Source: Citromicrobium bathyomarinum
GTDB lineage: Bacteria; Pseudomonadota; Alphaproteobacteria; Sphingomonadales; Sphingomonadaceae
NCBI RefSeq assembly: GCF_021021475.1
Contig: NZ_JAINWL010000004.1
Coordinates: 124,001 to 188,000 of the forward strand
Length of the DNA: 64,000 nucleotides
Reading direction: 5' to 3'
Position 1 is the first letter of the stretch; each line of letters begins with the position of its first letter. Made by a program: the position numbers and the translations under genes. The notes under the pieces were generated by a model. That model had not been told where the DNA came from. It searched no databases and saw only the letters and a program-made list of their open reading frames with translations. Below, in pieces: positions 35,463 to 48,663 of this stretch.

Positions 35463-36728
35463 ATGAGCGAATCGACCATTATCCGAGTCCGCGAGGCCAT
35501 CGCCTCCGGCAGCATGACCCGCGCCGCCCTTGCCCGCGCGGCCGGGCTCCACGCCAACACCCTGCGCGATTGCGGAGACGAAGACTGGAACCCCACCGCC
35601 GAGACCCTACGCAAGCTCGACGCATTCCTCGACGCGCAGGACGAAACGCCCGTGCTCGTCGGGATCGAGGAAATCATCGAGGAAGCGCGCAACGGGCGCA
35701 TGTTCGTGCTGGTCGACGACGAAGACCGCGAGAATGAGGGCGACCTCGTCATCCCCGCGCAGATGGCGACGCCCGATGCGGTCAACTTCATGGCGACCCA
35801 CGGGCGCGGCCTGATCTGCCTGACATTGCAGCGCCAGCGCGTCGAAGCGCTCGGCCTCGAACTGATGAGCCGCAGCAACGGCAGCCGCCACGAAACCGCC
35901 TTCACCGTCAGCATCGAAGCGCGCGAAGGCGTCACCACCGGGATCAGCGCCGCCGACCGTGCGCGGACCATTGCGGTGGCGATTGATCCGACCCGCGGCG
36001 CGCAGGATATCGTGACCCCGGGCCATGTCTTTCCGCTGATCGCGCGCGACGGCGGCGTGCTGGTGCGCGCGGGGCATACCGAAGCCGCGGTCGATATCTC
36101 GCGCCTCGCCGGGCTTAACCCCTCGGGCGTGATCTGCGAGATCATGAACGAAGACGGGACGATGGCCCGGCTCGACAATCTGATCGACTTCGCTCGTCGT
36201 CACCGGCTCAAGATCGGGACCATCCGCGATCTGATCGAATACCGCATGAAGCACGACCACCTCGTGGAACGTGCTGGCGAAAGCACCTTCACCAGCGCGC
36301 ATGGCGGCGAATGGCGGGCGATCAACTATCGCAGCACGGTGGATGGTAGCGTCTCCGTGGTGCTGCAGAAGGGGCAGGTCCATTCCGACCGCTCCACTCT
36401 TGTGCGCATGCACCGCATCTCTCTGTTCGACGACGTGCTCGGCCGGTCGGGAGACAAGCGCGACACCCTGCAGCGCGCAATGCGCACGATCGGCGATGAA
36501 GGCAGCGGCCTGATCGTGTGCCTGATGCCGGGCCAGCCCGACAAGCTGCAGGCGGAAGTCGCCGGCCGGCCTGCGGGCGGGGACCTGCGCGAATACGGTA
36601 TCGGTGCGCAAATCCTTGCCGATCTCGGCGTATCCGAAATGACCCTGCTGACCAATTCCCACCGCAATGTGATCGGCCTCGAAGGCTATGGCATCACCGT
36701 GGTGGGCGAACGCCCTATTCCGGAGTAA
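35463..36728 (+). CDS. ribB: HTH-RibB-RibX: 3,4-dihydroxy-2-butanone-4-phosphate synthase
   Basis: A 421-residue three-part protein. Residues 1-60 form an HTH-like domain ([19 protein letters not shown]). Residues 65-265 are DHBP synthase with the acidic metal site [10 protein letters not shown] (85-94) and HTEAAVDI. From about 270 a GTP-cyclohydrolase-II-like domain follows that lacks the Zn-binding Cys triad: the expected cysteine region reads [13 protein letters not shown]. So only the RibB reaction (ribulose-5-phosphate to DHBP in riboflavin synthesis) is expected; the C-terminus matches the RibX type. ribH follows 4 bases later. No FMN riboswitch is recognisable upstream. Confidence 0.9.
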   Translation: MSESTIIRVREAIASGSMTRAALARAAGLHANTLRDCGDEDWNPTAETLRKLDAFLDAQDETPVLVGIEEIIEEARNGRMFVLVDDEDRENEGDLVIPAQMATPDAVNFMATHGRGLICLTLQRQRVEALGLELMSRSNGSRHETAFTVSIEAREGVTTGISAADRARTIAVAIDPTRGAQDIVTPGHVFPLIARDGGVLVRAGHTEAAVDISRLAGLNPSGVICEIMNEDGTMARLDNLIDFARRHRLKIGTIRDLIEYRMKHDHLVERAGESTFTSAHGGEWRAINYRSTVDGSVSVVLQKGQVHSDRSTLVRMHRISLFDDVLGRSGDKRDTLQRAMRTIGDEGSGLIVCLMPGQPDKLQAEVAGRPAGGDLREYGIGAQILADLGVSEMTLLTNSHRNVIGLEGYGITVVGERPIPE

Positions 36729-36732
36729 TTTG

Positions 36733-37161
36733 ATGGCCCGTTTCCTGATCGTCGAAGCGCGTTTCTACGCCGAGCTGAACGATAAGCTGATCGAAGGCGC
36801 GCGTGCCGCGCTGGAAGACGCCGGACACCAGGCCGACGTGCTGACCGTTCCCGGCGCGCTCGAAATCCCCGGCGCCATCGCGCTCGCGGCGGAGAGCGGC
36901 CAGTACGATGGCTTCGTGGCCATCGGCGTGGTCATCCGGGGTGAGACCTATCACTTCGAAATCGTCGCCGGCGAAAGTGCCCGCGCGATCATGGCGCTGA
37001 CGATGGACGGCATCGCCATCGGCAACGGGATCATCACGGTCGAGAACGAGATCCAGGCCCAGGTTCGCGCGGATCCGGCGCAGAAGAACAAGGGCGGCGA
37101 AGCGGCGAAGGCGGCCATCGCGCTGCTCGATATCGCAGGCAGGTTCGCCGACCGAAGCTAA
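36733..37161 (+). CDS. ribH: 6,7-dimethyl-8-ribityllumazine synthase
   Basis: A 142-residue lumazine synthase that condenses DHBP with 5-amino-6-ribitylaminouracil, the penultimate riboflavin step. Signatures are [36 protein letters not shown] (with the catalytic His) and [11 protein letters not shown]-like [10 protein letters not shown]. It starts 4 bases after ribB, so the enzyme that makes its substrate is co-expressed. It assembles as pentamers or icosahedra in the cytoplasm. Confidence 0.95.
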   Translation: MARFLIVEARFYAELNDKLIEGARAALEDAGHQADVLTVPGALEIPGAIALAAESGQYDGFVAIGVVIRGETYHFEIVAGESARAIMALTMDGIAIGNGIITVENEIQAQVRADPAQKNKGGEAAKAAIALLDIAGRFADRS

Positions 37162-37210
37162 CCTTCCCTAATTGCGGGGCGTGCCTCGCGCCTCGCGAAT
37201 TGGTGCGGTC

Positions 37211-37537
37211 ATGAACGGACCGCTCGAATGGATCGCCGCGATCGGCACGATGATCGCCGCAGGACTGATTGCCGCCGACCTCGGTCGCAAGGCAACCGGC
37301 TGGGGCTTCGTCCTGTTCTGCGCGGTCGCGGTGACGTGGGTCGCCTCAGGCCTGATCGAGAATGCCATCCCCATCGCGGCGATGAACGCGATCCTGCTGC
37401 TGATCAACGCATGGGGCGTGTGGCAGTACCTGCTCAGCCCCAAGAGCCGGAAGAAGATCGAGAAACTCGAACGGCTCGAGCAAGAGGCTGAAAAGGAAGT
37501 GGAGGCGGAGGAGAGCCGCGCGCCCTCCTCCGCCTGA
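37211..37537 (+). CDS. Small membrane protein, hypothetical
   Basis: A 108-residue protein with three hydrophobic segments (about 5-22, 30-48 and 53-72) and a charged, Glu/Lys-rich helical tail (SRKKIEKLERLEQEAEKEVE). The ATG at 37211 was chosen over a start at 37172, since the added residues do not look protein-like. It lies 50 bases after ribH and might be read through, but has no evident link to riboflavin. Confidence 0.65.
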   Translation: MNGPLEWIAAIGTMIAAGLIAADLGRKATGWGFVLFCAVAVTWVASGLIENAIPIAAMNAILLLINAWGVWQYLLSPKSRKKIEKLERLEQEAEKEVEAEESRAPSSA

Positions 37538-37543
37538 TCGCTG

Positions 37544-39628
37544 TTACCAGACCTTCACGCGCTTCTCGGGCGGCAGGTACAGCTTGTCGCCTTCCTTCAC
37601 GTCGAACGCCTTGTACCAGGCATCCATATTGCGCACGGTCAGCGCACGGTACTGGCCCGGCGCGTGGCCGTCGGTCGCGATCCGCTGGCGCAGCGCGGCT
37701 TCGCGCATCTTGGTCGCCCAGGTCTGCGCGTAGGCGATGAAGAAGCGCTGATCGCCGGTAAACCCGTCGATCACGGGCGCTTCCTTGCCCCCGAGCGAGG
37801 CGTGATAGGCATCATAGGCCGCCTGAAGCCCTGCGATGTCGGCGATGTTCTCGCCGAGTGTCAGCTCGCCCTTCACGTTGAGGCCGGGGAACGGCTCGTA
37901 CGTATCGTACTGGGCGGCCAGAGCCTTGCCCGCTTCCTCGAACTTCTTGCGATCGGCATCGGTCCACCAGTCGCGCATCGCACCGGTGGAATCGAATTCC
38001 GCGCCGTTATTGTCGAAACTGTGGCTGATCTCGTGGCCGATGACCGCACCGATTGCGCCGTAGTTATAGGCCGGGTCCGCCTTGGGATCGAAGAACGGCG
38101 GCTGCAGGATCGCGGCGGGGAAGTTCAGCGCGTTCTGCACCGGCAGGTTCACCGCGTTGACCAGCTGCGCGTTCATCCACCATTCGCCCTTGTCGAGTGG
38201 CTTGCCTATCTTGGCCAGCTGCTGACGGTAACGCAGCTTTTCCGCCGCCTGGACGTCGGCATAGGCATCGCCTTCCTTGATCGTCAGGCTGTCGTAGTCC
38301 GTCCACTCATCGGGATAGCCGACGCCGACTTCCATGGTCTCGACCTTCTTCTTGGCCTCGGCCTTGGTCTCTGGCGCCATCCAGTCGACCGCTTCGATGC
38401 GGTTGGCGAAGGCATCCTTGATATTGTCGACCATGCCCTTGATCTCGGCCTTGGCCGAGGCGGGGAAGTATTTCTCGACGTAGAGCTTGCCCAGCGCATC
38501 GCCCATGTAGGTGTTGACCGCGGCCAGCGCGCGCTTGTCGCGCGGGCGCTGCTGCTCGGTGCCCGACAGGGTCTTGCCGTAGAAATCGAAGCTCATCTGG
38601 TCGAGCTTGGTCGGCAGCACGGCGGTGTTGGCGTTGATCTGGTGGAACACCAGCCAGTCTTTCCACGCCTCCAGCGGCTCGCTCTCGACCAGCTTGGAAA
38701 GCCCGGTGATCGCACTCGGGTGATAGGCGTCGAAGGTCTTGAAACCATCGAGCTGCGCCGCCTTGAAGAAGGAGTCCCAGTCCATCCCCGGCGCCTTCGC
38801 CTCGAAGTCCTTCTTCGACCATAGCGAGCTGGCGGTGGCCCAGTCGTCGCTATCCTCGCGGCTGACATGCGCCTTGGCGATCTTCATTTCCAGATCGTAG
38901 ATCCGCTTCGCCTTCGCGTCGGCATCGTCGATATCCGCCGCCTTGAGCAGATTGGCGATGTAGGTCTGATAATCGCCGCGCAGCCCGGCCATCTTGGCGT
39001 CGGAGGAGAGGTAATATTCGCGCTCCGGCAGGCCGAGGCCGCCCTGCAGGATGTAGGGGACCACTTCGCCACCCTTGAGCGCCTGCGTCACGAACACGCC
39101 GAACAGGTTCTCGGTCTCGAAATCGGTCGCGTTCAGCGGGTCGACATCGGCGCGGACCTGGCTGCCGAGCACCTTGGCCAGCTGCTGCTTGTCCGAAATG
39201 CCCTCGAAGCGGTTCAGGTCGGCCTGGATCGGCTTCATGCCCGCGGCGTCGATCGCCTTGGTGTCGAGGAAGGCCTGGTAGAATTTCTTGACCTTGGCCG
39301 CGTCGGTGCCGGGCTCGGGATCGGAACTCACGATCTCCTTGATCAGCGCGGCGATGTTCTTTTCGGTCTGCTGGTCGGCGATGAAGAAGCCGCCCACGCT
39401 CGACCGGTCTGCCGGGATTTCGGTCTCATCGTACCACTTGCCGTCGGCATAGCGGAAGAAGTCGTCGCCCGGATTGGCCGAGGTATCCATCCAGTCGGGC
39501 CGGATGCCCAGCTCGGTGCCGGGGGTGGAGGCGACCTGCTCGCTCGCGTCGGGGCTGTTGCAGGCGACAGGGCCAAGCGCGGCGACAGCGGTGCCGAGCA
39601 TGAGCGCGGCGATGAGACGTGTTTTCAT
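37544..39628 (-). CDS. M13 family zinc metallopeptidase (neprilysin/PepO type)
   Basis: A 694-residue exported M13 peptidase. A signal peptide with a weak lipobox-like end (VACN, Cys23) is followed by the N-terminal lid domain and the catalytic domain with zinc motif GHEISHSFDNNGAEFD (HExxH) and the third ligand in GENIADIAGL (ExxxD). It cleaves peptides in the periplasm or at the envelope. Length and motif spacing are normal for the family. Confidence 0.93.
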   Translation of the reverse strand: MKTRLIAALMLGTAVAALGPVACNSPDASEQVASTPGTELGIRPDWMDTSANPGDDFFRYADGKWYDETEIPADRSSVGGFFIADQQTEKNIAALIKEIVSSDPEPGTDAAKVKKFYQAFLDTKAIDAAGMKPIQADLNRFEGISDKQQLAKVLGSQVRADVDPLNATDFETENLFGVFVTQALKGGEVVPYILQGGLGLPEREYYLSSDAKMAGLRGDYQTYIANLLKAADIDDADAKAKRIYDLEMKIAKAHVSREDSDDWATASSLWSKKDFEAKAPGMDWDSFFKAAQLDGFKTFDAYHPSAITGLSKLVESEPLEAWKDWLVFHQINANTAVLPTKLDQMSFDFYGKTLSGTEQQRPRDKRALAAVNTYMGDALGKLYVEKYFPASAKAEIKGMVDNIKDAFANRIEAVDWMAPETKAEAKKKVETMEVGVGYPDEWTDYDSLTIKEGDAYADVQAAEKLRYRQQLAKIGKPLDKGEWWMNAQLVNAVNLPVQNALNFPAAILQPPFFDPKADPAYNYGAIGAVIGHEISHSFDNNGAEFDSTGAMRDWWTDADRKKFEEAGKALAAQYDTYEPFPGLNVKGELTLGENIADIAGLQAAYDAYHASLGGKEAPVIDGFTGDQRFFIAYAQTWATKMREAALRQRIATDGHAPGQYRALTVRNMDAWYKAFDVKEGDKLYLPPEKRVKVW

Positions 39629-39764
39629 AGGGGAATCCTCGCGGCCCGGCAGAGCGTCGGGTCTTCTGCGAGGGCCGATCTAGGCCCCTGATTCGGCTGC
39701 CGCAATCGCGGCTCGTCGAAAGAATGGCGGGTTTGGTCGAAAAACCGCCCCCGCCCTTCCGCGA

Positions 39765-42242
<2,478 letters not shown>

Positions 42243-42246
<4 letters not shown>

Positions 42247-42554
42247 AGCCGCACAAGGCCCGGATGGAAGAAGACCGCGCGCTGCGCGATGCGGCGCGCG
42301 CGCTGGTCAAGGATGACATTGATCACCTGAAGGGCGATGTGGAGGAAAAGGGCATCGTCGCCCGGATCGCCAGTTCCGCCCTGCTCGGCGCGACCGACAT
42401 CTTCGAAGAAGGCAAGGAGCTGGCCGAGAAGCACAAACCGGCCTCCTACGGCATCGGCGCCGTGATCGCGGCGGTGATCGGCTGGTGGGCGCTGGGCGGT
42501 GGCCGGTCCGATGAATCGGACGATGAGGACTATGCGTGGGACGAAATCGACTGA
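42243..42554 (+). CDS. Small membrane protein of the YqjD/YqjE-like operon
   Basis: A 103-residue protein: an amphipathic helix (ALRDAARALVKDDIDHLKGD), a second helix, one transmembrane segment near 70-86 (YGIGAVIAAVIGWWALGGG) and a very acidic C-terminus (DESDDEDYAWDEID). Translation is coupled to the preceding gene by ATGA. Position corresponds to the YqjK-like third member of such operons, but the sequence itself is not clearly assignable. Confidence 0.68.
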
Positions 42555-42633
42555 CCGCCGGGTTAAACCCGGAACTCTCGCGCCGTCCCAGCGCTTTACA
42601 ATCAAAGCACACTTTTAAGGCTGGAGACCAAGC

Positions 42634-43113
42634 ATGAGCACCCAGGAACAGCGCGACGAATTGCGCCGCAAGATCGAACAGAGCGAACGCCGCAACGAAG
42701 AACGCAGCCTTGCCGACATGGCGCGCGACGCGACGGACAGCGCGACCGAATTCGTCAAGGAACACCCGATCCTGACCGTCAGTGCCGTTGCCCTCATCGG
42801 TCTCGCAATCGGCTCGCGCACATCCAAGGGCCGCGAACTGACAGGTCGCGCGGTCGGCTTTGCCGATCACCTGGCCGATCTTGGGATGGCCTATGCCAGC
42901 GGCATGGCGAGCAAGGTCGGCGATGCCACCCGCCACGGCGGTGACCGCTTGGTCGACTTCGGCGACGATGTCGCCTTCGGCAGCCGTGCGGCGCGTCGCA
43001 ACGCGGCGTATTATGCCGACCGCCAGAAGGACGCCGCGCGTCACGCCGGTCGCCGCGCAGCGCGCAAGGCCGGGCGCGGCTATCGCGATCTCAAGTCCGC
43101 CCTGCCCTTCTAG
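42634..43113 (+). CDS. Membrane-anchored helical protein of the same cluster
   Basis: A 159-residue protein: a charged helix at 4-35, a hydrophobic helix near 46-62 (PILTVSAVALIGLAIGSRT), then a basic, Arg/Ala-rich helical part. GGAGAC lies 8 bases before the ATG. General architecture resembles DUF883 proteins with the anchor placed more centrally. It follows the operon by 79 bases and precedes a terminator-like hairpin, so it is probably the last gene of the cluster. Confidence 0.68.
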   Translation: MSTQEQRDELRRKIEQSERRNEERSLADMARDATDSATEFVKEHPILTVSAVALIGLAIGSRTSKGRELTGRAVGFADHLADLGMAYASGMASKVGDATRHGGDRLVDFGDDVAFGSRAARRNAAYYADRQKDAARHAGRRAARKAGRGYRDLKSALPF

Positions 43114-43160
43114 TCGGATAACGCGCGTGCGGGATTGCTCCTGCACAGCTTGTTGTTTTT

Positions 43161-43194
43161 GGGCCCGCGCGCGTTAAGGCGTGCGGGCCCTTTT
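43161..43194. terminator. Rho-independent terminator, possibly bidirectional
   Basis: GGGCCCGC at 43161-43168 pairs with GCGGGCCC at 43183-43190; the loop can extend the stem by G-C and G-T pairs. TTTT follows on the plus strand, and TTGTTTTT precedes on the same strand. Confidence 0.75.
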
Positions 43195-43227
43195 CATATC
43201 CATTTCAAACTCAGCGGAAGGCCCCCG

Positions 43228-43482
43228 ATGTCGCAAAATTCGGACAACAACGTTCAGGAAACTACCTCCCCCCAGCTCCTCCATCTGGTGATGGGCGGCC
43301 GGGTGAAAGACCCTCGCTCGGTCGAATTTCAGGACCCGGAAAGCATCCACGTGGTGGGCGTGTTCAGCACCTACGAACAGGCCGAGGAAGCCTGGCGTGC
43401 CAATGCGCAGCGCACGGTCGACGATGCGGAAATGAAATACGTGATCGTCCACATTCACAAGCTGCTCGAACCGGCAGCCTGA
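43228..43482 (+). CDS. DUF4170 protein
   Basis: An 84-residue cytoplasmic protein common in alphaproteobacteria: LLHLVMGGRV, then VEFQDPESIHVVGVFSTYEQAE, then AWRANAQRTVDDAEMKYVIVHIHKLL. This is the DUF4170 pattern. Function is unknown. The ATG at 43228 follows GGAAGG, and the frame upstream passes through the terminator. Confidence 0.85.
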   Translation: MSQNSDNNVQETTSPQLLHLVMGGRVKDPRSVEFQDPESIHVVGVFSTYEQAEEAWRANAQRTVDDAEMKYVIVHIHKLLEPAA

Positions 43483-43507
43483 GCGTCCGCGCGCGACCTG
43501 CCCACGC

Positions 43508-44008
43508 ATGAGCTATCGCATCCGTCTTTTCCGCGAGGATGACGCGGATGCGCTGGCGGCCATCGCGGTGCGCGCGATCGAGCTGATCGGTCCGCGCGCA
43601 TATTCGCGCGATCAGGTGGCGGCGTGGGCCGCGCGCCATGGCGACGACCGCTATTTTATCGAGCGGGTGCGCGATGGGCAGACGATCTTCATCGCGGCGG
43701 ACGAAGGCGACCACCCCTGCGCCTACACGCTTCTGGAAGTACCGGAGGCCGATGGCTGCCACGTGGACCATCTCTACTGCGATCCCGACCACACCCGGCG
43801 TGGTCTGGCAGGACAGCTGCTGGCCCGCGCCGAACGGTTCGCCCGGGATGCGCGCGCACCGCGGCTCTACACCGAAGCAAGCGAACTGGCCCGCCCTGCG
43901 TTCGAGCGGGCGGGCTATCGCGTGGAGCACAGACGCGACTTCAGGATCGAACACGCGGGCCGCAGCGTGCCGATCCACAATTATGCGATGGAGAAGGCCC
44001 TGGCCTGA
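43508..44008 (+). CDS. GNAT family N-acetyltransferase
   Basis: A 166-residue GNAT. The acetyl-CoA binding motif A is seen in VDHLYCDPDHTRRGLAGQLLARAE (R/Q-x-x-G-x-G/A), with N-terminal RLFREDDADALAAI and a C-terminal strand with YTEASELARPAFERAGY. It acetylates a small molecule or protein amine; the substrate cannot be predicted. It lies 25 bases after the DUF4170 gene, so co-transcription is likely. Confidence 0.88.
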   Translation: MSYRIRLFREDDADALAAIAVRAIELIGPRAYSRDQVAAWAARHGDDRYFIERVRDGQTIFIAADEGDHPCAYTLLEVPEADGCHVDHLYCDPDHTRRGLAGQLLARAERFARDARAPRLYTEASELARPAFERAGYRVEHRRDFRIEHAGRSVPIHNYAMEKALA

Positions 44009-44040
44009 CACCGCAGTTCAAGCGGGTCAGGCCGGCAGGC

Positions 44041-44508
44041 TCAGATGAATTCGATCTTGTCGACGAGGTAGAACTTGTCGCCCGACGGCACCGTCACCTC
44101 GACCTCTTCACCCACCTTCTTCCCGATCAGCGCGCGCGCCAAAGGCGAATTGTAGGAGATGCGGGCTGACTTTGCGTCCGCTTCGGTCTGGCCGACAATC
44201 TGGTATTTAATCGGTTTGTCGTTTTCGTCGAGCAGGGTCACGGTCGCCCCGAACACCACCTTGTCGCCAGACAAGGTCGACGGATCGATAATCTGCGCGC
44301 GGGTTACGCGGTCCTCGATCTCGGCGATCTGCGCCTCGACCTGACCCTGACGTTCCTTCGCGGCGTGATATTCGGCGTTTTCCGAAAGATCGCCATGTGC
44401 ACGCGCTTCTTCAATCGCGTCGACGATCTTCGGACGTTCCGCGCGCAGGGCTTTCAGATCGGTCGTAAGCCGCTCATAGCCTTCTGCCAGCATCGGAACT
44501 TTTTCCAT
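44041..44508 (-). CDS. greA: Transcription elongation factor GreA
   Basis: A 155-residue GreA: an N-terminal coiled coil ([23 protein letters not shown], acidic tip in [14 protein letters not shown]) and a C-terminal FKBP-like domain ([41 protein letters not shown]). It rescues backtracked RNA polymerase by stimulating transcript cleavage. It lies downstream of carB on the same strand, a usual arrangement in alphaproteobacteria. Confidence 0.96.
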   Translation of the reverse strand: MEKVPMLAEGYERLTTDLKALRAERPKIVDAIEEARAHGDLSENAEYHAAKERQGQVEAQIAEIEDRVTRAQIIDPSTLSGDKVVFGATVTLLDENDKPIKYQIVGQTEADAKSARISYNSPLARALIGKKVGEEVEVTVPSGDKFYLVDKIEFI

Positions 44509-44633
44509 GGGTACCCCCGATCTATCCTAAATGGTCTGCACGCCCGCCACATCTTTTCCGAAAGTCCCGCCTGCGCCGCGCCCGGATCGGGGCGGTAGAG
44601 GCAAGGAGCGGTTTTCGGGGAGGAGAGCGGACG

Positions 44634-47600
44634 TCAGGTCCCGGAATAATAGGATTGCAGAGAGCGAACTTCAAGCGGTTGAGACGTAAGGGCGGTAATC
44701 GCCTCCACAGCTGCACGACCGGCGGATGCAGTGGTGAAGTACGGCACCTTGTGTTCGAGCGCGCTCGCGCGGATCGACTGGCTGTCGCGCAGGCTCTGCC
44801 ATCCTTCGGTCGTGTTCAGGATCAGGTCGATTTCGTGGTCGATGATCCGGTCGACGATATGCGGGCGGCCCTGCGCAACCTTGTTGACCAGCGTGACCGG
44901 GAGGCCCTGATCGGCGAGGTAGGCGTGGGTGCCACCGGTCGCGACAATCTCGAACCCGTCCTCCACCAGTTCGCGCACCGCATCGACGATTGCTGGCTTG
45001 TCGCTATCCTTTACGGACACGAACGCCCTGCCCCCGCGCGGCAGGATCATCCCTGCGCCCAGCTGCGCCTTCGCAAAGGCCATCGCGAATTCGCGGTCCA
45101 GCCCCATCACCTCGCCGGTGGATTTCATCTCGGGTGAGAGAACCGGGTCCACGCCGGGGAAGCGGCCCCAGGGGAACACGGCTTCCTTGACCGCGACATA
45201 ATCCAGCTCGCGCGTGATCGGCGGCAGGTCGGCCAGTTTCTCGCCCGCCATGATCCGCGCAGCATATTTGGCGATCGGCTGCCCGATCGTCTTGGCGACA
45301 AACGGCACCGTGCGGCTTGCGCGCGGGTTGACCTCGATCAGGTAGATTTCGCCTTCCTTGACCGCGAACTGCGCGTTCATCAGGCCAACCACTTTGAGCT
45401 CGCGCGCCAGCGCTTCGGACTGACGCTCGATTTCCTCGACCACTTCCGCGCTCAGCGAATAGGGCGGCAGGGTGCAGGCGCTGTCGCCCGAGTGTACGCC
45501 CGCTTCCTCGACATGCTGCATCACGCCCGCAACCACGATGTCGGTCCCGTCGCACAACACGTCGACATCGCATTCGATCGCGTCGCGCAGGTACTGGTCG
45601 ACCAGCACCGGGCTTTCGCCCGACACCTTCACCGCGCTGGCGATGTAGTCGTCCAGCTGGGCCTCGGAATCGACCACCTGCATCGCGCTGCCGCCCAGCA
45701 CGTAGGACGGGCGCAGCAGCACGGGATAGCCGATCTTGCGCGCAGCGGCGGCGGCTTCATCGCGGCTCTTGGCGATGCCGTTGTCGGGCTGCATCAGCTT
45801 CAGCTTGTTGACCAGCTTGGCGAAGCGCTCACGGTCCTCGGCCAGGTCGATCGCGTCGGGGCTGGTGCCCAGGATCGGAATGCCCTCGTCCTCCAGCGCC
45901 TGCGCCAGCTTAAGCGGGGTCTGCCCGCCGAACTGGACGATCACGCCGACCAGTTCGCCCTTCACCATCTCGCGCGCGAGGATCTCGAGCACGTCTTCCG
46001 CAGTCAGCGGTTCGAAATAGAGGCGGTCGGAAGTGTCGTAGTCGGTCGAGACCGTTTCCGGGTTGCAGTTGACCATGATCGTCTCGAACCCGGCTTCGCT
46101 CAGCGCGAAACAGGCGTGGACGCAGCAATAGTCGAACTCGATGCCCTGCCCGATCCGGTTCGGACCGCCGCCCAGAATGACGATCTTCCTGCGATCCGAG
46201 GGATCGGATTCGTCCGCCGGGGCGCCGAAGGCCGGGGCCTCGTAGGTCGAATACATGTAGGGCGTGACCGCCTCGAATTCGGCGGCGCAGCTGTCGATCC
46301 GCTTGTAGACCGGCAGCACGCCCAGCTTGTGGCGCAGCTTACGCACTTCCTCGGCGCTGGTCGCGCCCGCCATCGCCTGCATCGCATCGTGCAGCAGGCC
46401 CGAACGGGCAGCCTGCGCACCCGGCGCCGCGCCGACCGACTGGACCGCAAGCCGTGCGAGCTGGGCATCGGAAAAGCCCATCGCCTTCAGCTTGCGCAGC
46501 TCGGCCGCATCGCGCGGCAGGCCGTTTTCGGCGACCTGCTTCTCCGCCTCAACGATGGCTTCGATCTGGCGCAGGAACCACGGATCATAGGTGGTCGTCT
46601 CGCGGATCGTTTCGAACGGCAGACCGGCGCGGAACGCCTGCCCGATGCCGAGCAGGCGCGAGGGCGTGCGGCGGCTGATCGCAGCGAGGATCTGGTCGTG
46701 CGACGCGTCTTCCAGCTCCTCGACCGGGTCGAGCCCGTCGAGCCCGGTTTCCAGCCCGCGCAGCGCCTTCTGCAGGCTTTCCGGGAAGGAACGACCGATC
46801 GCCATTACTTCGCCGACAGACTTCATCGCAGTCGAGAGCACCGGTTCGGCGCCCTTGAACTTCTCGAATGCGAAGCGGGGGATCTTGGTCACGACATAGT
46901 CGATCGTCGGCTCGAAACTGGCCGGGGTCGCGCCGGTGATCTCGTTGGTGATCTCGTCCAGCGTGTAGCCGACCGCCAGCTTCGCCGCGACGCGCGCGAT
47001 GGGGAAGCCGGTGGCCTTCGATGCCAGCGCGGAGGAGCGCGAGACGCGCGGGTTCATCTCGATCACGATCAGGCGGCCGTTTTCGGGATTGACCGCGAAC
47101 TGCACGTTCGAGCCGCCCGTCTCCACCCCGATCTCGCGCAGCACAGCGATGCTGGCGCTGCGCATGATCTGGTATTCCTTGTCGGTCAGCGTCAGCGCGG
47201 GCGCGACAGTGATCGAGTCGCCGGTGTGCACACCCATCGGATCGACGTTCTCGATCGCGCAGATGATGATGCAGTTGTCGTTGCGATCGCGGACAACCTC
47301 CATCTCGTATTCTTTCCACCCGAGCAGCGATTCCTCGATCAGCACCTCGGTGGTGGGCGACGCATCGAGCCCTTCGCGCACGATCCGTTCGAATTCGGTC
47401 TTGTTGTAGGCAATCCCGCCGCCGGTCCCGCCGAGCGTGAAGCTGGGACGGATGATCGAGGGGAGTCCAGTGCGCTCGAGCACCTCGAACGCCTGATCGA
47501 CGCTCCGCGCGACTCCGCTGGCTGCGCTTTCGAGCCCGATCTTGTCCATCGCCTCGCGGAAGCGCTGGCGGTTCTCCGCTTTGTCGATCGCGTCTGCATC

Positions 47601-47954
47601 CGCGCCGATCATCTGCACCCCGTGCCGCTCCAGCGCACCGCTTTCGAACAGCTTCAATGCGCAGTTCAATGCGGTCTGCCCGCCCATCGTCGGCAGCAGC
47701 GCGTCGGGCTTCTCCTTGGCGATGATCTTCTCGACCACCTCGGGCGTGATCGGCTCGATATAGGTCGCGTCGGCGAACTCGGGATCGGTCATGATCGTCG
47801 CCGGGTTCGAATTGACGAGGATGACGCGATAGCCCTCCTCCTTCAGCGCCTTGATCGCCTGCGTGCCCGAGTAATCGAACTCGCACGCCTGCCCGATGAT
47901 AATGGGGCCTGCGCCGATGACGAGGATGGAGGAAATGTCGGTACGTTTGGGCAT
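44634..47954 (-). CDS. carB: Carbamoyl-phosphate synthase large subunit
   Basis: An 1106-residue CarB with two ATP-grasp halves (N-terminal [23 protein letters not shown]; second half [19 protein letters not shown]) and a C-terminal MGS-like allosteric domain. It uses ammonia from CarA, bicarbonate and two ATP to form carbamoyl phosphate for arginine and pyrimidine synthesis. The ATG overlaps the stop of the upstream hypothetical gene by one base (TGATG), so the operon on the minus strand reads carA, RraB-like, exported protein, carB. Confidence 0.97.
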   Translation of the reverse strand: MPKRTDISSILVIGAGPIIIGQACEFDYSGTQAIKALKEEGYRVILVNSNPATIMTDPEFADATYIEPITPEVVEKIIAKEKPDALLPTMGGQTALNCALKLFESGALERHGVQMIGADADAIDKAENRQRFREAMDKIGLESAASGVARSVDQAFEVLERTGLPSIIRPSFTLGGTGGGIAYNKTEFERIVREGLDASPTTEVLIEESLLGWKEYEMEVVRDRNDNCIIICAIENVDPMGVHTGDSITVAPALTLTDKEYQIMRSASIAVLREIGVETGGSNVQFAVNPENGRLIVIEMNPRVSRSSALASKATGFPIARVAAKLAVGYTLDEITNEITGATPASFEPTIDYVVTKIPRFAFEKFKGAEPVLSTAMKSVGEVMAIGRSFPESLQKALRGLETGLDGLDPVEELEDASHDQILAAISRRTPSRLLGIGQAFRAGLPFETIRETTTYDPWFLRQIEAIVEAEKQVAENGLPRDAAELRKLKAMGFSDAQLARLAVQSVGAAPGAQAARSGLLHDAMQAMAGATSAEEVRKLRHKLGVLPVYKRIDSCAAEFEAVTPYMYSTYEAPAFGAPADESDPSDRRKIVILGGGPNRIGQGIEFDYCCVHACFALSEAGFETIMVNCNPETVSTDYDTSDRLYFEPLTAEDVLEILAREMVKGELVGVIVQFGGQTPLKLAQALEDEGIPILGTSPDAIDLAEDRERFAKLVNKLKLMQPDNGIAKSRDEAAAAARKIGYPVLLRPSYVLGGSAMQVVDSEAQLDDYIASAVKVSGESPVLVDQYLRDAIECDVDVLCDGTDIVVAGVMQHVEEAGVHSGDSACTLPPYSLSAEVVEEIERQSEALARELKVVGLMNAQFAVKEGEIYLIEVNPRASRTVPFVAKTIGQPIAKYAARIMAGEKLADLPPITRELDYVAVKEAVFPWGRFPGVDPVLSPEMKSTGEVMGLDREFAMAFAKAQLGAGMILPRGGRAFVSVKDSDKPAIVDAVRELVEDGFEIVATGGTHAYLADQGLPVTLVNKVAQGRPHIVDRIIDHEIDLILNTTEGWQSLRDSQSIRASALEHKVPYFTTASAGRAAVEAITALTSQPLEVRSLQSYYSGT

Positions 47955-48547
47955 CAGGACTCCGGGGGGCTCTGGGGTGCGGCCGCGATGCGCAGGCCGG
48001 TATAGCGATTGACATAGGCGAGATAGTCGACCGTGCCGACATCATAGCCGTGAACGAAGGAACAATTGCGGCGAATCTGGACGAGCTGCGTATCGCGCTT
48101 GATCGCGATGTAGCTCAAGACGTGGTGATCGTGCGGCTTGCGGCGGCGGGTGATGATGTCGAGCTCGCGCACATCGCCGTCATAGGCGCGGGCGCGGTCT
48201 TCCTCGACATGCCCCTCGCGCTTGCGCTGGCTTCTTTCCGCCTCGTAGGTCGCTTCGAGGTCGAAGGCGGCGTCGCTATAACCTTGCGTGGCGGCAACCA
48301 CGCGGCAATCCATCCGCCCGCCGACGGGATATTTGCTCTCTTCGCGAAAGAGCACCGGCCGCCAGAAGGTGACCACCGGCACCCCGCCCGGCCCCGCCTC
48401 GATCTCGACCGAGCCATCGGCGGCGAAGACCACGCCGGGCGCGAGTTCGACCGCGGGCCACTCCTGCGCGGGCGCGGGGGCTTGGGAGTGCGCGGGGGCT
48501 GCCGCTGCAAGGCCGAGAGCCAGCATCGAGAGAGAGCGCGCGAACAT
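47954..48547 (-). CDS. Exported hypothetical protein coupled to carB
   Basis: A 197-residue protein with a Sec signal peptide ([22 protein letters not shown]) and a soluble periplasmic domain containing [14 protein letters not shown] and a basic stretch [21 protein letters not shown]. It has two Cys that could pair. The stop overlaps the carB start. The family is not recognised; its placement in the car operon is probably about shared transcription rather than function. Confidence 0.68.
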   Translation of the reverse strand: MFARSLSMLALGLAAAAPAHSQAPAPAQEWPAVELAPGVVFAADGSVEIEAGPGGVPVVTFWRPVLFREESKYPVGGRMDCRVVAATQGYSDAAFDLEATYEAERSQRKREGHVEEDRARAYDGDVRELDIITRRRKPHDHHVLSYIAIKRDTQLVQIRRNCSFVHGYDVGTVDYLAYVNRYTGLRIAAAPQSPPES

Positions 48548-48663
48548 CCTGTTAGAACTCGCGATCCTGCCGCAAGACAATAGCCCCCGCAGCAATGACG
48601 ACAGAGAAGCAACTGTCAGCATATTTGGGCCTCTCGGTCCGGTGTCCGCTGTTGAAATACGCA

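Noticed and set aside
45492-48005. 837-codon plus-strand frame opposite carB
   Set aside because: Complete antisense of carB; Arg/His/Asp-rich translation with no domain. The same applies to long frames opposite mrdA, dnaG, rpoD, glyA and enolase.
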